Source of the DNA: Opitutaceae bacterium | Lineage (GTDB): Bacteria; Verrucomicrobiota; Verrucomicrobiia; Opitutales; Opitutaceae | NCBI GenBank assembly: GCA_024233285.1 | Contig: JACKPU010000004.1 | Coordinates: 1 to 64,000, forward strand | Length of the DNA stretch: 64,000 bases | Direction: 5' to 3' | In this document: positions 1 to 7,344 of the stretch, piece after piece | Position numbering within the stretch: position 1 is the stretch's first letter | Layout: the number at the start of each line of letters is the position of its first letter | Position numbers and translations under genes: made by a program | The notes under the pieces: model-generated | Seen by the model: the letters and a program-made list of their open reading frames with translations, nothing else | Databases searched by the model: none | Told to the model about the DNA's origin: nothing

Positions 1-179
1 CCCGGCTGGCTGCGTCGAAAGCCGTGCGCATTTCCGCCGCCGAATCCGAGGCCGAGGTGCGCAATCTCCTCGCGCAACTCTTTGCCACGCAAAATCCGTT
101 GACCAGCCCGGCTGGCCGGCCGACCTACATTGAGCTCAATCACGCGGAGCTCTCGCGTCGTTTCCAAAAATTGACGTGA
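1..179 (+). CDS. mutL: DNA mismatch repair protein MutL, C-terminal end (5' partial)
   Basis: The window opens inside a reading frame (first full codon at base 3) that gives 58 residues ending at the TGA at 177-179. The segment NPLTSPAGRPTYIEL followed by a basic tail matches the end of the MutL dimerisation domain, where endonuclease-type proteins read NPxxCPHGRPT. MutL links MutS mismatch recognition to strand incision and excision. Oddity: the usual Cys/His metal ligands are Ser/Ala here (SPAGRP), and the upstream ACKxAV-like motif reads ASKAVR, so this end of the nuclease site looks lost. Only the tail is visible, so the DQHAxxE motif cannot be checked. Confidence 0.8.
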   Translation, partial: RLAASKAVRISAAESEAEVRNLLAQLFATQNPLTSPAGRPTYIELNHAELSRRFQKLT

Positions 180-193
180 CCGCCATATGCAGG

Positions 194-209
194 TGGCACG
201 ATTCTTGAT
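194..209 (+). promoter_or_regulatory. Sigma-54-like promoter candidate upstream of glgP (imperfect)
   Basis: TGGCAC, five bases, then TTGAT lies 14 bp before the glgP start. The -24 half is a perfect sigma-54 match with correct spacing, but the invariant GC of the -12 half (TTGCW) reads GA. The short distance to the ATG would also leave almost no leader. It may be coincidental. Confidence 0.25.
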
Positions 210-223
210 ACCTTTACCAACCA

Positions 224-2749
224 ATGCCCAAGCCCACGAAAGCCACGTCCGCCAAGAAGACTGCACCAGCCTCACTGCCGCCGATCTCGATCCATCAAGT
301 CCCGCATGACTCGAAGGTGGAGATTCTGCGTTCGCTGATCCTGCGCCATCTGACTTCGACGCTGGCGCGTTATCCGGAAGGGGCGACGCAGCGCGATTGG
401 TGGGTGGCGACGGCGCTGGCAGTGCGCGACACGATCCACGAACGCATGATCGCGACCCAATCCACGCACGCGAAGCACAACGTGCGGCGGCTGTATTATT
501 TTTCGATGGAATATCTCATGGGCCGGCTCTTCGAGTGCAACCTGCACGCGACCGGGATGATTGAGACCGCGAAGGAAGCGCTGGCGGGATTGGGCGTCGA
601 TTATGCAGAGGTCCGCGAGGCGGAACTCGACATGGGGCTCGGCAACGGTGGTCTCGGCCGGCTCGCGGCCTGTTTCCTCGATTCGCTTTCGACACAGGAT
701 TACCCCGCGCTCGGCTACGGCATCTATTACGAGTTCGGTCTGTTCAAACAGGAGTTCGTCAACGGGCACCAGGTCGAGCATCCCGACCGCTGGCGGGTGT
801 TCGGCAGTCCGTGGGAAGTGATGCACTCGGAATACGCGCAGGAGATTCCGCTCTACGGCCGGGTGGAGAACGTGTTCGACGACCGCGGCAATTACACGCC
901 GCGCTGGGTGGACACGAAATCCATCCTCGGCATTCCGCACGACATTCCCATCGCCGGCTACGGCACGAAGACGGTGAACCTGTTGCGCCTCTGGTCCTCG
1001 CACGCCACGGAGGACTTCGATCTCGCGGCGTTCAATTCGGGCGGCTACGCCGAGGCCGTCCGCGAGAAGGAGGAGGGCGAGACGATTTCGAAGGTGCTTT
1101 ATCCGAACGACAAGACGGAGAACGGCAAGGAGCTGCGCCTCGTGCAGCAGTATTTCTTCGTCGCGTGTTCGCTGCGCGATCTCATCCGCCGCCATTTCCG
1201 CGACCAGAGCAATTCGTGGGACAATTTCGCGGACAAGGTGGCGATTCAGCTGAACGACACGCATCCGGCCATCGCCGTGCCGGAACTCCTGCGCATCATG
1301 ATCGATGATCATGAGCTCGGTTGGGACCGGGCCTGGGCGATCATCACGCGCAGCTTCGCCTATACGAATCACACCCTGTTGCCCGAGGCGTTGGAGAAGT
1401 GGGGCGTGCCGCTCTTCCAGCGGGTTTTGCCGCGCCACCTGCAGATCATTTTCGAGATCAACAACCGCCTGATGAAGGCCTGCGAAGCGCAGTGGCCGGG
1501 CGACAACGAGAAGAAGCGCATCTGTTCGCTCATCGAGGAGAACGGTTCGAAAATGGTGCGCATGGCCAATCTCGCGGTGGCCGGCTCGCACGCGGTCAAC
1601 GGCGTGGCGGCGCTGCACACGCAGTTGCTGAAAAAGGATCTGTTCCCCGAATTCGACGCGCTCTACCCGGGCAAATTCCAAAACAAGACCAACGGCATCA
1701 CGCCGCGCCGCTGGCTGCTGCAGTGCAATCCGCGGCTGTCGGCCTTCATCACCAAGACGCTGGGACATGAAGACTGGCCGCGAAATCTCGACCTGTTGCG
1801 CGGCCTCGAAAAAGTCGCGGCTCAGCCCGCGGCGCAAAAGGAGTTCATGGCGATCAAGCGCGCCAACAAGGTCGCGCTGGCCGGGGTTATCAAGCAGGAG
1901 TGCGGCATCGAGGTGTCGCCCGATGCGCTCTTCGACGTGCAGATCAAACGCCTGCACGAATACAAGCGCCAGCATCTCAACCTGCTGCACATCCTCGCGC
2001 TCTACCGGCGCTTGTTGCAGAACCCGTCGCTCGACCTCGTGCCGCGCGTGTTCATCTTCGCGGCCAAGGCCGCGCCGGGCTACGATCTGGCGAAGAACAT
2101 CATCCGCGCGATCAATGTCATCGGCGCGCGCATCAACCACGACGCGCGCATCGGGGGAAAACTGAAGGTCGCGTTTCTGCCGAACTACCGCGTGTCGCTC
2201 GCCGGCAAGATCATTCCGGCGGCGGATTTGTCCGAACAGATTTCCACCGCCGGCAAGGAAGCTTCCGGCACCGGCAACATGAAACTCTCACTCAACGGCG
2301 CGCTGACCATCGGCACGCTTGACGGCGCCAACGTCGAGATCGGCGAGGAAGTCGGCGACGACAACATCTTCATCTTTGGCATGACGGTTGACGAGGTTGA
2401 GGCGCTGCGCGCCAAGGGTTACCATCCGCATGACTATTACGAACAGGATGAAGAGCTGCGCGCGATTGTGGACTGGATCGGCAGCGATTACTTCACCCCG
2501 GGCGAACACGGCGCCTTCGCGCAATTGCATCACAGCCTGCTCGACGGCGGCGATCCCTTCATGGTGCTCGCCGATTTCCGGGCTTACAGCGACGCGCAGG
2601 CGAAGGTGGATGCGGCTTATCGCGATCAGGCGAAGTGGGCGGAGATGGCGATGCTCAACACCGCCCGCGTCGGCAAGTTCTCCAGCGACCGCACGATTCG
2701 CGAATACGCCGAACAAATCTGGAGCCTGCCCGCCGTCGCGGTGGATTGA
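224..2749 (+). CDS. glgP: Glycogen/starch phosphorylase
   Basis: This 841-residue protein is the normal length for GT35 phosphorylases. It releases glucose 1-phosphate from the non-reducing ends of glycogen or maltodextrin in the cytoplasm. Family landmarks are MEYLMGRLF near residue 92, ELDMGLGNGGLGRLAACF near 133-150, QLNDTHPAIAVPELLRI, FDVQIKRLHEYKRQ, and the cofactor motif EASGTGNMKLSLNG in which Lys687 should carry pyridoxal phosphate. The N-terminus has a Lys/Ala/Pro-rich tail of about 25 residues before the conserved part. No ribosome binding site is obvious. It appears monocistronic and is followed by a palindrome and a convergent synthase gene. Confidence 0.96.
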   Translation: MPKPTKATSAKKTAPASLPPISIHQVPHDSKVEILRSLILRHLTSTLARYPEGATQRDWWVATALAVRDTIHERMIATQSTHAKHNVRRLYYFSMEYLMGRLFECNLHATGMIETAKEALAGLGVDYAEVREAELDMGLGNGGLGRLAACFLDSLSTQDYPALGYGIYYEFGLFKQEFVNGHQVEHPDRWRVFGSPWEVMHSEYAQEIPLYGRVENVFDDRGNYTPRWVDTKSILGIPHDIPIAGYGTKTVNLLRLWSSHATEDFDLAAFNSGGYAEAVREKEEGETISKVLYPNDKTENGKELRLVQQYFFVACSLRDLIRRHFRDQSNSWDNFADKVAIQLNDTHPAIAVPELLRIMIDDHELGWDRAWAIITRSFAYTNHTLLPEALEKWGVPLFQRVLPRHLQIIFEINNRLMKACEAQWPGDNEKKRICSLIEENGSKMVRMANLAVAGSHAVNGVAALHTQLLKKDLFPEFDALYPGKFQNKTNGITPRRWLLQCNPRLSAFITKTLGHEDWPRNLDLLRGLEKVAAQPAAQKEFMAIKRANKVALAGVIKQECGIEVSPDALFDVQIKRLHEYKRQHLNLLHILALYRRLLQNPSLDLVPRVFIFAAKAAPGYDLAKNIIRAINVIGARINHDARIGGKLKVAFLPNYRVSLAGKIIPAADLSEQISTAGKEASGTGNMKLSLNGALTIGTLDGANVEIGEEVGDDNIFIFGMTVDEVEALRAKGYHPHDYYEQDEELRAIVDWIGSDYFTPGEHGAFAQLHHSLLDGGDPFMVLADFRAYSDAQAKVDAAYRDQAKWAEMAMLNTARVGKFSSDRTIREYAEQIWSLPAVAVD

Positions 2750-2754
2750 GCGGC

Positions 2755-2779
2755 AGGGCGGGATCGCTGATCCCGCCCT
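2755..2779. repeat. REP-like palindrome between convergent glgP and fabF
   Basis: AGGGCGGGATC, GCT, GATCCCGCCCT forms a perfect 11-bp stem with a 3-nt loop. The same core recurs at 39850-39880 and 46457-46477, so it belongs to a dispersed palindrome family. It sits in the 36-bp space between two convergent stop codons and could end transcription in both directions, although it has no T-run. Confidence 0.8.
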
Positions 2780-2785
2780 ACCATT

Positions 2786-4048
2786 TCAGGCTTCGCGGAA
2801 AATCAGGGCGACGTTGCTGCCGCCGAAGCCGCTGCTCGTGCTGAGCACGATGCCGGGTTTTTCGTCGAGCGTGGTGCGGGGCAGATCGAGCCCGGCGCAG
2901 GCTTCGTCGGGGTTTTGCAGATGCGCGTTGCCGGGAATGAAGCCGTCTTTGAGCGCGAGCGAACAGAAGGCGGCTTCCATCACGCCGGCCATCGAGAGCG
3001 GGTGACCGGTAAGGCCTTTCGTGCTGCTGATGCGCGGCCGGGCGTTGGGGGACGCAAATGTTTTTTGCAGGGCGAGAGCCTCGGAGCGATCGCCGGCCGG
3101 CGTGGAGGTGGCATGGGCGTTCACATAGCCGATGTCCGCGGGTGCCAGCGTTGTGTCGGCCAAGGCGCGTTGAATCGCGTCGTAAAGCCCGGTGCCTTCC
3201 GGATGCGAAATAGCGACGTTGTAGCCGTCGGCGGCCTGTCCCCAGCCGGCGAACTCGGCGTAGATGGGCGCGCCGCGCTGCCGGGCAAATTCCGCCTCCT
3301 CGATGATCATGGCCACGGCGCCGCAGGAGCCGACGAAGCCGTCGCGCTCCGTGTCGAACGGACGCGAGGCGGTGTCGGGGTCGGGATTGGTTGAGAGCGC
3401 GCGCATCGCGGCGAACGGCAGAATGCTTTCGGCGGTCGCCTCCTCGGCGCCGACCACGATCATGCGTTTTTGCCGCCCGAGCCGGATGTCATCCAGCGCG
3501 CAACCGAGCGCATGACTGGAGGACGCGCAGGCTGCGACGAAACCGCCGACCGCGCCACGAATGCCATAGTGGGCGGCGAGATTGAAATTCAGCGTGCCGG
3601 CAATGGACGAGACGACGCTGAGCGGTCCGCAGCGTTCGCCGCGGGTCTCCATCAGCCGGTGAACGTGATGGTAGGCAAGCAGGGTGGAGCCGGCGGAGGC
3701 GCAGTAGAGTCCCGTGGCGCCGTCCGTAACGGCGGCGTTTTCCAGCTGCGCGTCGCGCAGGGCCTGTTCGATCGCGCAGAGCGAAAACAAACCGTGCGGG
3801 GAAAGTCCGCGCAGCGCCTCGCGCGGAATGTCGTATTCGTCCGGCCAGGACCATTCGCGCCAATTCGGGGTCTGAGCCGAGAATTCCTTGATCGTGCCGA
3901 CGACTTTGACGGTCAGGTCGGGATTGTGCAGGAACTCGACGCGCTCGATGCCGTGCCGGCCGGCGCGCAGGCTTTGCGTGACCGCGGCCCGGGTGTTGCC
4001 GATGGGAGTGATGAATCCGAGACCGGTGACGACGGCTTGGCGCGGCAT
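2786..4048 (-). CDS. Beta-ketoacyl-ACP synthase II-type (KAS)
   Basis: This 420-residue thiolase-fold protein condenses malonyl-ACP with an acyl-ACP. The active-site set is complete: Cys174 in VAACASSSHALG, His312 in YVNAHATSTPAGD, Lys344 in SSTKGLTGHP and His349. It is closest to the FabF/KAS II class, but the region between residues 40 and 90 is atypical, so it may serve a specialised acyl or polyketide-like pathway rather than housekeeping synthesis. It lies 12 bp downstream of an acyl carrier protein gene on the same strand. No dehydratase, reductase or malonyltransferase is near. Confidence 0.85.
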   Translation of the reverse strand: MPRQAVVTGLGFITPIGNTRAAVTQSLRAGRHGIERVEFLHNPDLTVKVVGTIKEFSAQTPNWREWSWPDEYDIPREALRGLSPHGLFSLCAIEQALRDAQLENAAVTDGATGLYCASAGSTLLAYHHVHRLMETRGERCGPLSVVSSIAGTLNFNLAAHYGIRGAVGGFVAACASSSHALGCALDDIRLGRQKRMIVVGAEEATAESILPFAAMRALSTNPDPDTASRPFDTERDGFVGSCGAVAMIIEEAEFARQRGAPIYAEFAGWGQAADGYNVAISHPEGTGLYDAIQRALADTTLAPADIGYVNAHATSTPAGDRSEALALQKTFASPNARPRISSTKGLTGHPLSMAGVMEAAFCSLALKDGFIPGNAHLQNPDEACAGLDLPRTTLDEKPGIVLSTSSGFGGSNVALIFREA

Positions 4049-4060
4049 GATGTCGGCAAA

Positions 4061-4444
4061 TCAGCCCGTCGGGCCGTTGGCGAGCTTGCTGCGCAGGAAT
4101 TTCTTCAGATCGCCCAGCGTGCGCAGGTTGGCGAGGTCGCGATTGGCGATGCTGACATCGAATACATCCTCGAGCACGTAAAGCGCGTCCGCGATGGAAA
4201 CCGAATCTATCCCCAGATCACCGGTCAGCGTGGAGTCGTCGGTGAGCTTGGCGGGGATCTGCGCAACCTTTTTGGACGGCACGTGATCCTTGATGATCGC
4301 CAGCACAACTTCGTCGGCCGCCTCCATGTCGCCGGTCTCCAAGTAGCGCTGGTAGCTGGCCTGGATTTGCTCGGGCAAATGCACCAGCAGCTCCGCACGG
4401 GCGGAATGAGCGGTGTTGTCTCTGTCGGGGTTGGTTGAATCCAT
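4061..4444 (-). CDS. Acyl carrier protein
   Basis: A 127-residue protein with a C-terminal carrier domain. LGIDSVSIAD holds the phosphopantetheine Ser81, followed by the helix LEDVFDVSIANRDL. The N-terminal ~45 residues are longer than in housekeeping AcpP (about 78 residues). The frame is open to 4510, but I chose the ATG at 4444 because the translation before it looks non-protein-like; an ATG at 4462 is also possible. It is the first gene of a two-gene unit with the downstream ketoacyl synthase, which is presumably its partner. Confidence 0.82.
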   Translation of the reverse strand: MDSTNPDRDNTAHSARAELLVHLPEQIQASYQRYLETGDMEAADEVVLAIIKDHVPSKKVAQIPAKLTDDSTLTGDLGIDSVSIADALYVLEDVFDVSIANRDLANLRTLGDLKKFLRSKLANGPTG

Positions 4445-4649
4445 CGCAGGTGTGAAATGCATGTGAGCAAAAACCACACGCGCAAGTCGTCCGGAGCAAA
4501 ACGACCTCACCGGGCGTCGCGATGTTAATTTTTAGAAACTTTTTAGCAAATGCCTGCAATCAGTCTGCATTTATTACGGTCAGTGACGCGGCCGGGATAT
4601 TCCTTTGTCATGCCGGGCAACCTTTCGCATCTTCCGCCATTCAAGCAGT

Positions 4650-5888
4650 ATGGGCCGCGTCATTCTCATCATTTGCCTCCTTGCCAGCGGCGGTTCGCCC
4701 GCGAGGGCGACGGTTTGGCCGGCGATCCGCGGTGAGTTCACGGGCGAGTTGGTGGTGCGCAGTCCGGGGGATTTTCCGCCGTTGCGCTGGACGCTTCGCG
4801 CGTCGCCTGACGCTGATCGCAACCTTGCCGAATTGACGGTGACAGCCCCGGGATTGGCATTGGCTGCGGTGGTTGCCGGGCCCGATGCGGACGGCCGGTT
4901 GGTCTGGCGCGTGACGGCCGGCGAACTTGAGCTCGCGACATGGTGGCGGCGATTGGCGGACCACGCCGGGGTCACCGGGCTGCCCGCGGATCTGATGAGC
5001 AGCGGCACGGTCACCCTCAGCGGAGCGGGCAATTGGCGGGATGGGGCGGTGACGGGCCGGATGCAGGCTGCCATCGCGCTTGGCGCGATTGGCAGTGAAG
5101 CGCAGAATTGGAATGTCCCCGCATTTGCCGCGACGACGGAAGTGGCCTATGCGGACGAAGCCGTTTTGGTGCAATCGCTGACCATCCATGCCGCCACGGC
5201 GACGCTGTTGGGAATGACCCTCCAGCAGCTCGAATTGAAAGCCGAAGGCGATGAGCACCAGCGCCTGCTGATTACCTCGGCCGGGGTGGATGCCTTGGGG
5301 GGGCGCATCGCCTTGCAACCGTTTGCGGTGGATCCGTTGAATCCGGTGATCGATACGACCGCGGAGATGGCCGGCGTATCACTGGCGCAACTGGCGGCCT
5401 TGGTGCCCGAGGCGTTGAAGGAAGCCAGCGGCCAGGTCAGCGGGCGGGTGGACGTAAAATGGAGCGCGAGTCTGGGGCCCAAAACCGGCACGGGCATGTT
5501 GAAAGTCACGCCGGAAAGTCCGGCCAATTTCCGTCTGGCGGCCACGCCGGGCTTTTTGACCCAACACGCGCCGGAGCGAATTCAATGGCTGCCGGATGGT
5601 CTGGGCGCTTTGGCCCGCTGGCTGTCGTTGGAGAATCCAGCGTATGAAACCTTGCGCCGGATTGAGTTGGGGGAGATGCCGCTGCAGGTGGAGGACCTGA
5701 GCATCGAATTGTATCCCGACGGACCGGATGGGCCGCGTTCGGCGGCGGTCACTGTGACGGCGCGCCCGGCGGATGGGGCCGTCGTCGAAAAAGTGACCTT
5801 CGCCATCAATGTGGCCGGTCCGCTGGACCAAGTGCTGCGGTTGGGGACGAGTGACGGGGTGACGCTCGATTTCGGGACGAAGCCATGA
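4650..5888 (+). CDS. ydbH: YdbH-family intermembrane lipid-transport protein (short form)
   Basis: A 412-residue protein with an N-terminal membrane/signal segment (GRVILIICLLASGG). A long beta-rich body follows, with AsmA/YdbH-like repeats such as ITSAGVDALGGRIAL and the C-terminal stretch WLSLENPAYETLRRIEL. E. coli YdbH is about twice as long and forms a bridge with the lipoprotein YnbE between inner and outer membranes. The assignment rests mainly on context: a YnbE-like lipoprotein and a YdbL/DUF1318 protein follow in the same order as in E. coli. The ATG at 4650 places the hydrophobic segment at the N-terminus; the frame is open from 4605. Confidence 0.72.
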   Translation: MGRVILIICLLASGGSPARATVWPAIRGEFTGELVVRSPGDFPPLRWTLRASPDADRNLAELTVTAPGLALAAVVAGPDADGRLVWRVTAGELELATWWRRLADHAGVTGLPADLMSSGTVTLSGAGNWRDGAVTGRMQAAIALGAIGSEAQNWNVPAFAATTEVAYADEAVLVQSLTIHAATATLLGMTLQQLELKAEGDEHQRLLITSAGVDALGGRIALQPFAVDPLNPVIDTTAEMAGVSLAQLAALVPEALKEASGQVSGRVDVKWSASLGPKTGTGMLKVTPESPANFRLAATPGFLTQHAPERIQWLPDGLGALARWLSLENPAYETLRRIELGEMPLQVEDLSIELYPDGPDGPRSAAVTVTARPADGAVVEKVTFAINVAGPLDQVLRLGTSDGVTLDFGTKP

Positions 5889-5970
5889 AAGATCGTCTCA
5901 CTGGTGCTCGCCGCTACATTTGGCCTGACTGATGAAACCCGCGTTGCGCTTTGCGGTCGGAACGGTTTCG

Positions 5971-6165
5971 ATGAAGTGCATGTCGCCCCGCCATCTCGTG
6001 TTTTTGCTCCTGCCCGTGCTGGGCGGATGCATTCATGTCAAAATGGATCCGATCCAAGTGCATGCCACGGTGGACGTGAACGTGAAGGTGGACCGGGCGC
6101 TCGACGACTTCTTCGCGGATCTCGACAAGAAATCCACCACCATTTCACCGGCAGCCCAACCCTGA
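5971..6165 (+). CDS. ynbE: YnbE-family outer-membrane lipoprotein
   Basis: A 64-residue protein with a lipoprotein signal peptide ending in PVLGGC and then a short mature part (HATVDVNVKVDRALDDFF) typical of YnbE, which pairs with the C-terminal end of YdbH in the periplasm. An ATG at 5932 would add 13 residues before the signal; 5971 gives a normal-length signal. The stop is 7 bp before the ydbL start. Small size makes homology weak, but lipobox, gene order and the VNVKVD core agree. Confidence 0.72.
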   Translation: MKCMSPRHLVFLLLPVLGGCIHVKMDPIQVHATVDVNVKVDRALDDFFADLDKKSTTISPAAQP

Positions 6166-6172
6166 AACTTTC

Positions 6173-6544
6173 ATGAAAACGATCTCCCGACTGCTTATCG
6201 CCTCCCTGTTGTTTGCGGTGCCCGCCATGGTCAGTCACGCCGAGGACCTTTCGGCGATCAAGGCGCGCATGGATCAACGCCTCAATCAGTTGGATCAACT
6301 CAAAGCCGGCGGTGCCATTGGTGAAAACAACCGCGGTTTTGTGGAAGTGCGCGACGGTGGTGGTGATGCCGCGAGTTTGGTGGCGGCGGAGAACTCTGAT
6401 CGTCAGGCGGTCTATGCCGCCATTGCCGCCAAGGCCGGTTCAAGCCCCGAGCAAGTGGGCCGTGCGCGCGCCCGGCAGATTGCCGCCGGCAGCGCGCCCG
6501 GTGTCTGGCTGCAGGACGAGAGCGGGACTTGGTATAAGAAATAA
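6173..6544 (+). CDS. ydbL: YdbL-family (DUF1318) periplasmic protein
   Basis: A 123-residue protein with a Sec signal peptide (LLIASLLFAVPAMVSHA) and the DUF1318 pattern: an Asp/Arg-rich helix, then GGAIGENNRGFVEVR, a helical middle and the C-terminal PGVWLQDESGTWYKK that matches the end of E. coli YdbL. YdbL is thought to modulate the YdbH-YnbE bridge. It is the third gene of the operon, with convergent genes following two bases after its stop. Confidence 0.82.
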   Translation: MKTISRLLIASLLFAVPAMVSHAEDLSAIKARMDQRLNQLDQLKAGGAIGENNRGFVEVRDGGGDAASLVAAENSDRQAVYAAIAAKAGSSPEQVGRARARQIAAGSAPGVWLQDESGTWYKK

Positions 6545-6546
6545 CG

Positions 6547-6807
6547 TCAGCGCCGCTTGCGTTCGGTCGAATGGCCGAACGGCGGTTCGAAGCAGGTCGC
6601 CGGCAGCTCTTCCAACTGGCGGCGCAGGAACGATTCGGCGTCGGCCACGCCGTGATTGTAGGCGAGCGGGGCGATTTCCTTGAGGATGTAATCGAGCAGC
6701 AGTTTTGCGCGCAGATCGCCCAGATCCTCGTCCAATTGCTCCGCGGCAAACTTCTTGATGGAGTGAAGGGCGTCGGCGGTTTCCTCGGCGTTCAGTTCGA
6801 TGGGCAT
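6547..6807 (-). CDS. DUF2164 family protein
   Basis: An 86-residue, highly charged, soluble protein. It starts MPIELNAEETADALHSIKKF and continues DLRAKLLLDYILKEIAPLAYNHGVADAESFL, which is the DUF2164 pattern. No biochemical role is established. The frame is open much further upstream, but the residues before this ATG are not protein-like. It follows the membrane gene at 6825-7289 by 17 bp and probably shares its transcript. Confidence 0.75.
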   Translation of the reverse strand: MPIELNAEETADALHSIKKFAAEQLDEDLGDLRAKLLLDYILKEIAPLAYNHGVADAESFLRRQLEELPATCFEPPFGHSTERKRR

Positions 6808-6824
6808 GGCGCAGGTTTTCGGGC

Positions 6825-7289
6825 TCAGGACTTGGGGCGGCGCAAATCGTGGTAGATGGTCGAGTCGATCTGTTCGGCCGTGATGGTCGTGACGGCATCC
6901 AATCGCTTCAATTCGACTTCGGCCTTGGCTGAGGCTTCGTGCGCGAGCTTCAGGGTCTCGCGCTTGAATCCCGGGCACTCCTCGGCCTCCATCGTGACGA
7001 GCTGCATGTTGTTGAGGTAGTTCAGCAGGATGTGGTGCGAGCCTTCGACGGTCTTGCGGAAGACGGCGTCCTTTTCTTCCTGCTGTTCCTTGAGTTTGTG
7101 CAAGGCCCGCCGGGTGAGGATGCAGATCAACAGCGCCGAGAGCAGGACGAAGGTGATGCCCTTGAGGGTTTGAAAATAGGCCAAGTCCTGCAAATCGCCG
7201 GCCACGAGTTCCACCAACCGATCCGAGGCGAGAATCCACAAGACGCCGAATACCATGTAGGTGAAGGTGACGCGCAGATAGGATTTCAT
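6825..7289 (-). CDS. Orphan two-TM sensor-type membrane module without output domain
   Basis: A 154-residue protein. Residues 5-25 (TYMVFGVLWILASDRLVEL) and 43-60 (GITFVLLSALLICILTRRAL) are membrane helices matching the two-TM segment often found in front of PAS, GGDEF or histidine kinase domains. A predicted coiled-coil/helical tail rich in Lys and Glu follows, including GSHHILLNYLNNMQLVTMEA, and then the protein ends. There is no HATPase, GGDEF or receiver domain, and no stop-interrupted remnant of one downstream. It may be a complete small protein that dimerises with a kinase, or a truncated sensor. Confidence 0.6.
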   Translation of the reverse strand: MKSYLRVTFTYMVFGVLWILASDRLVELVAGDLQDLAYFQTLKGITFVLLSALLICILTRRALHKLKEQQEEKDAVFRKTVEGSHHILLNYLNNMQLVTMEAEECPGFKRETLKLAHEASAKAEVELKRLDAVTTITAEQIDSTIYHDLRRPKS

Positions 7290-7344
7290 GACAGGGGGGC
7301 GATTCAGGCGCAGGTGGAACGGCGTCGCTCGGCGACAGGGGAGA

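Noticed and set aside
272..2140. A 622-codon frame opposite glgP
   Set aside because: Lacks hydrophobic cores or motifs and lies wholly within a confident gene.
5904..6176. A 90-codon plus-strand frame across ynbE with a signal-like start
   Set aside because: Conflicts with the lipobox-bearing frame, and its tail is Arg/His-rich as in shadow frames.
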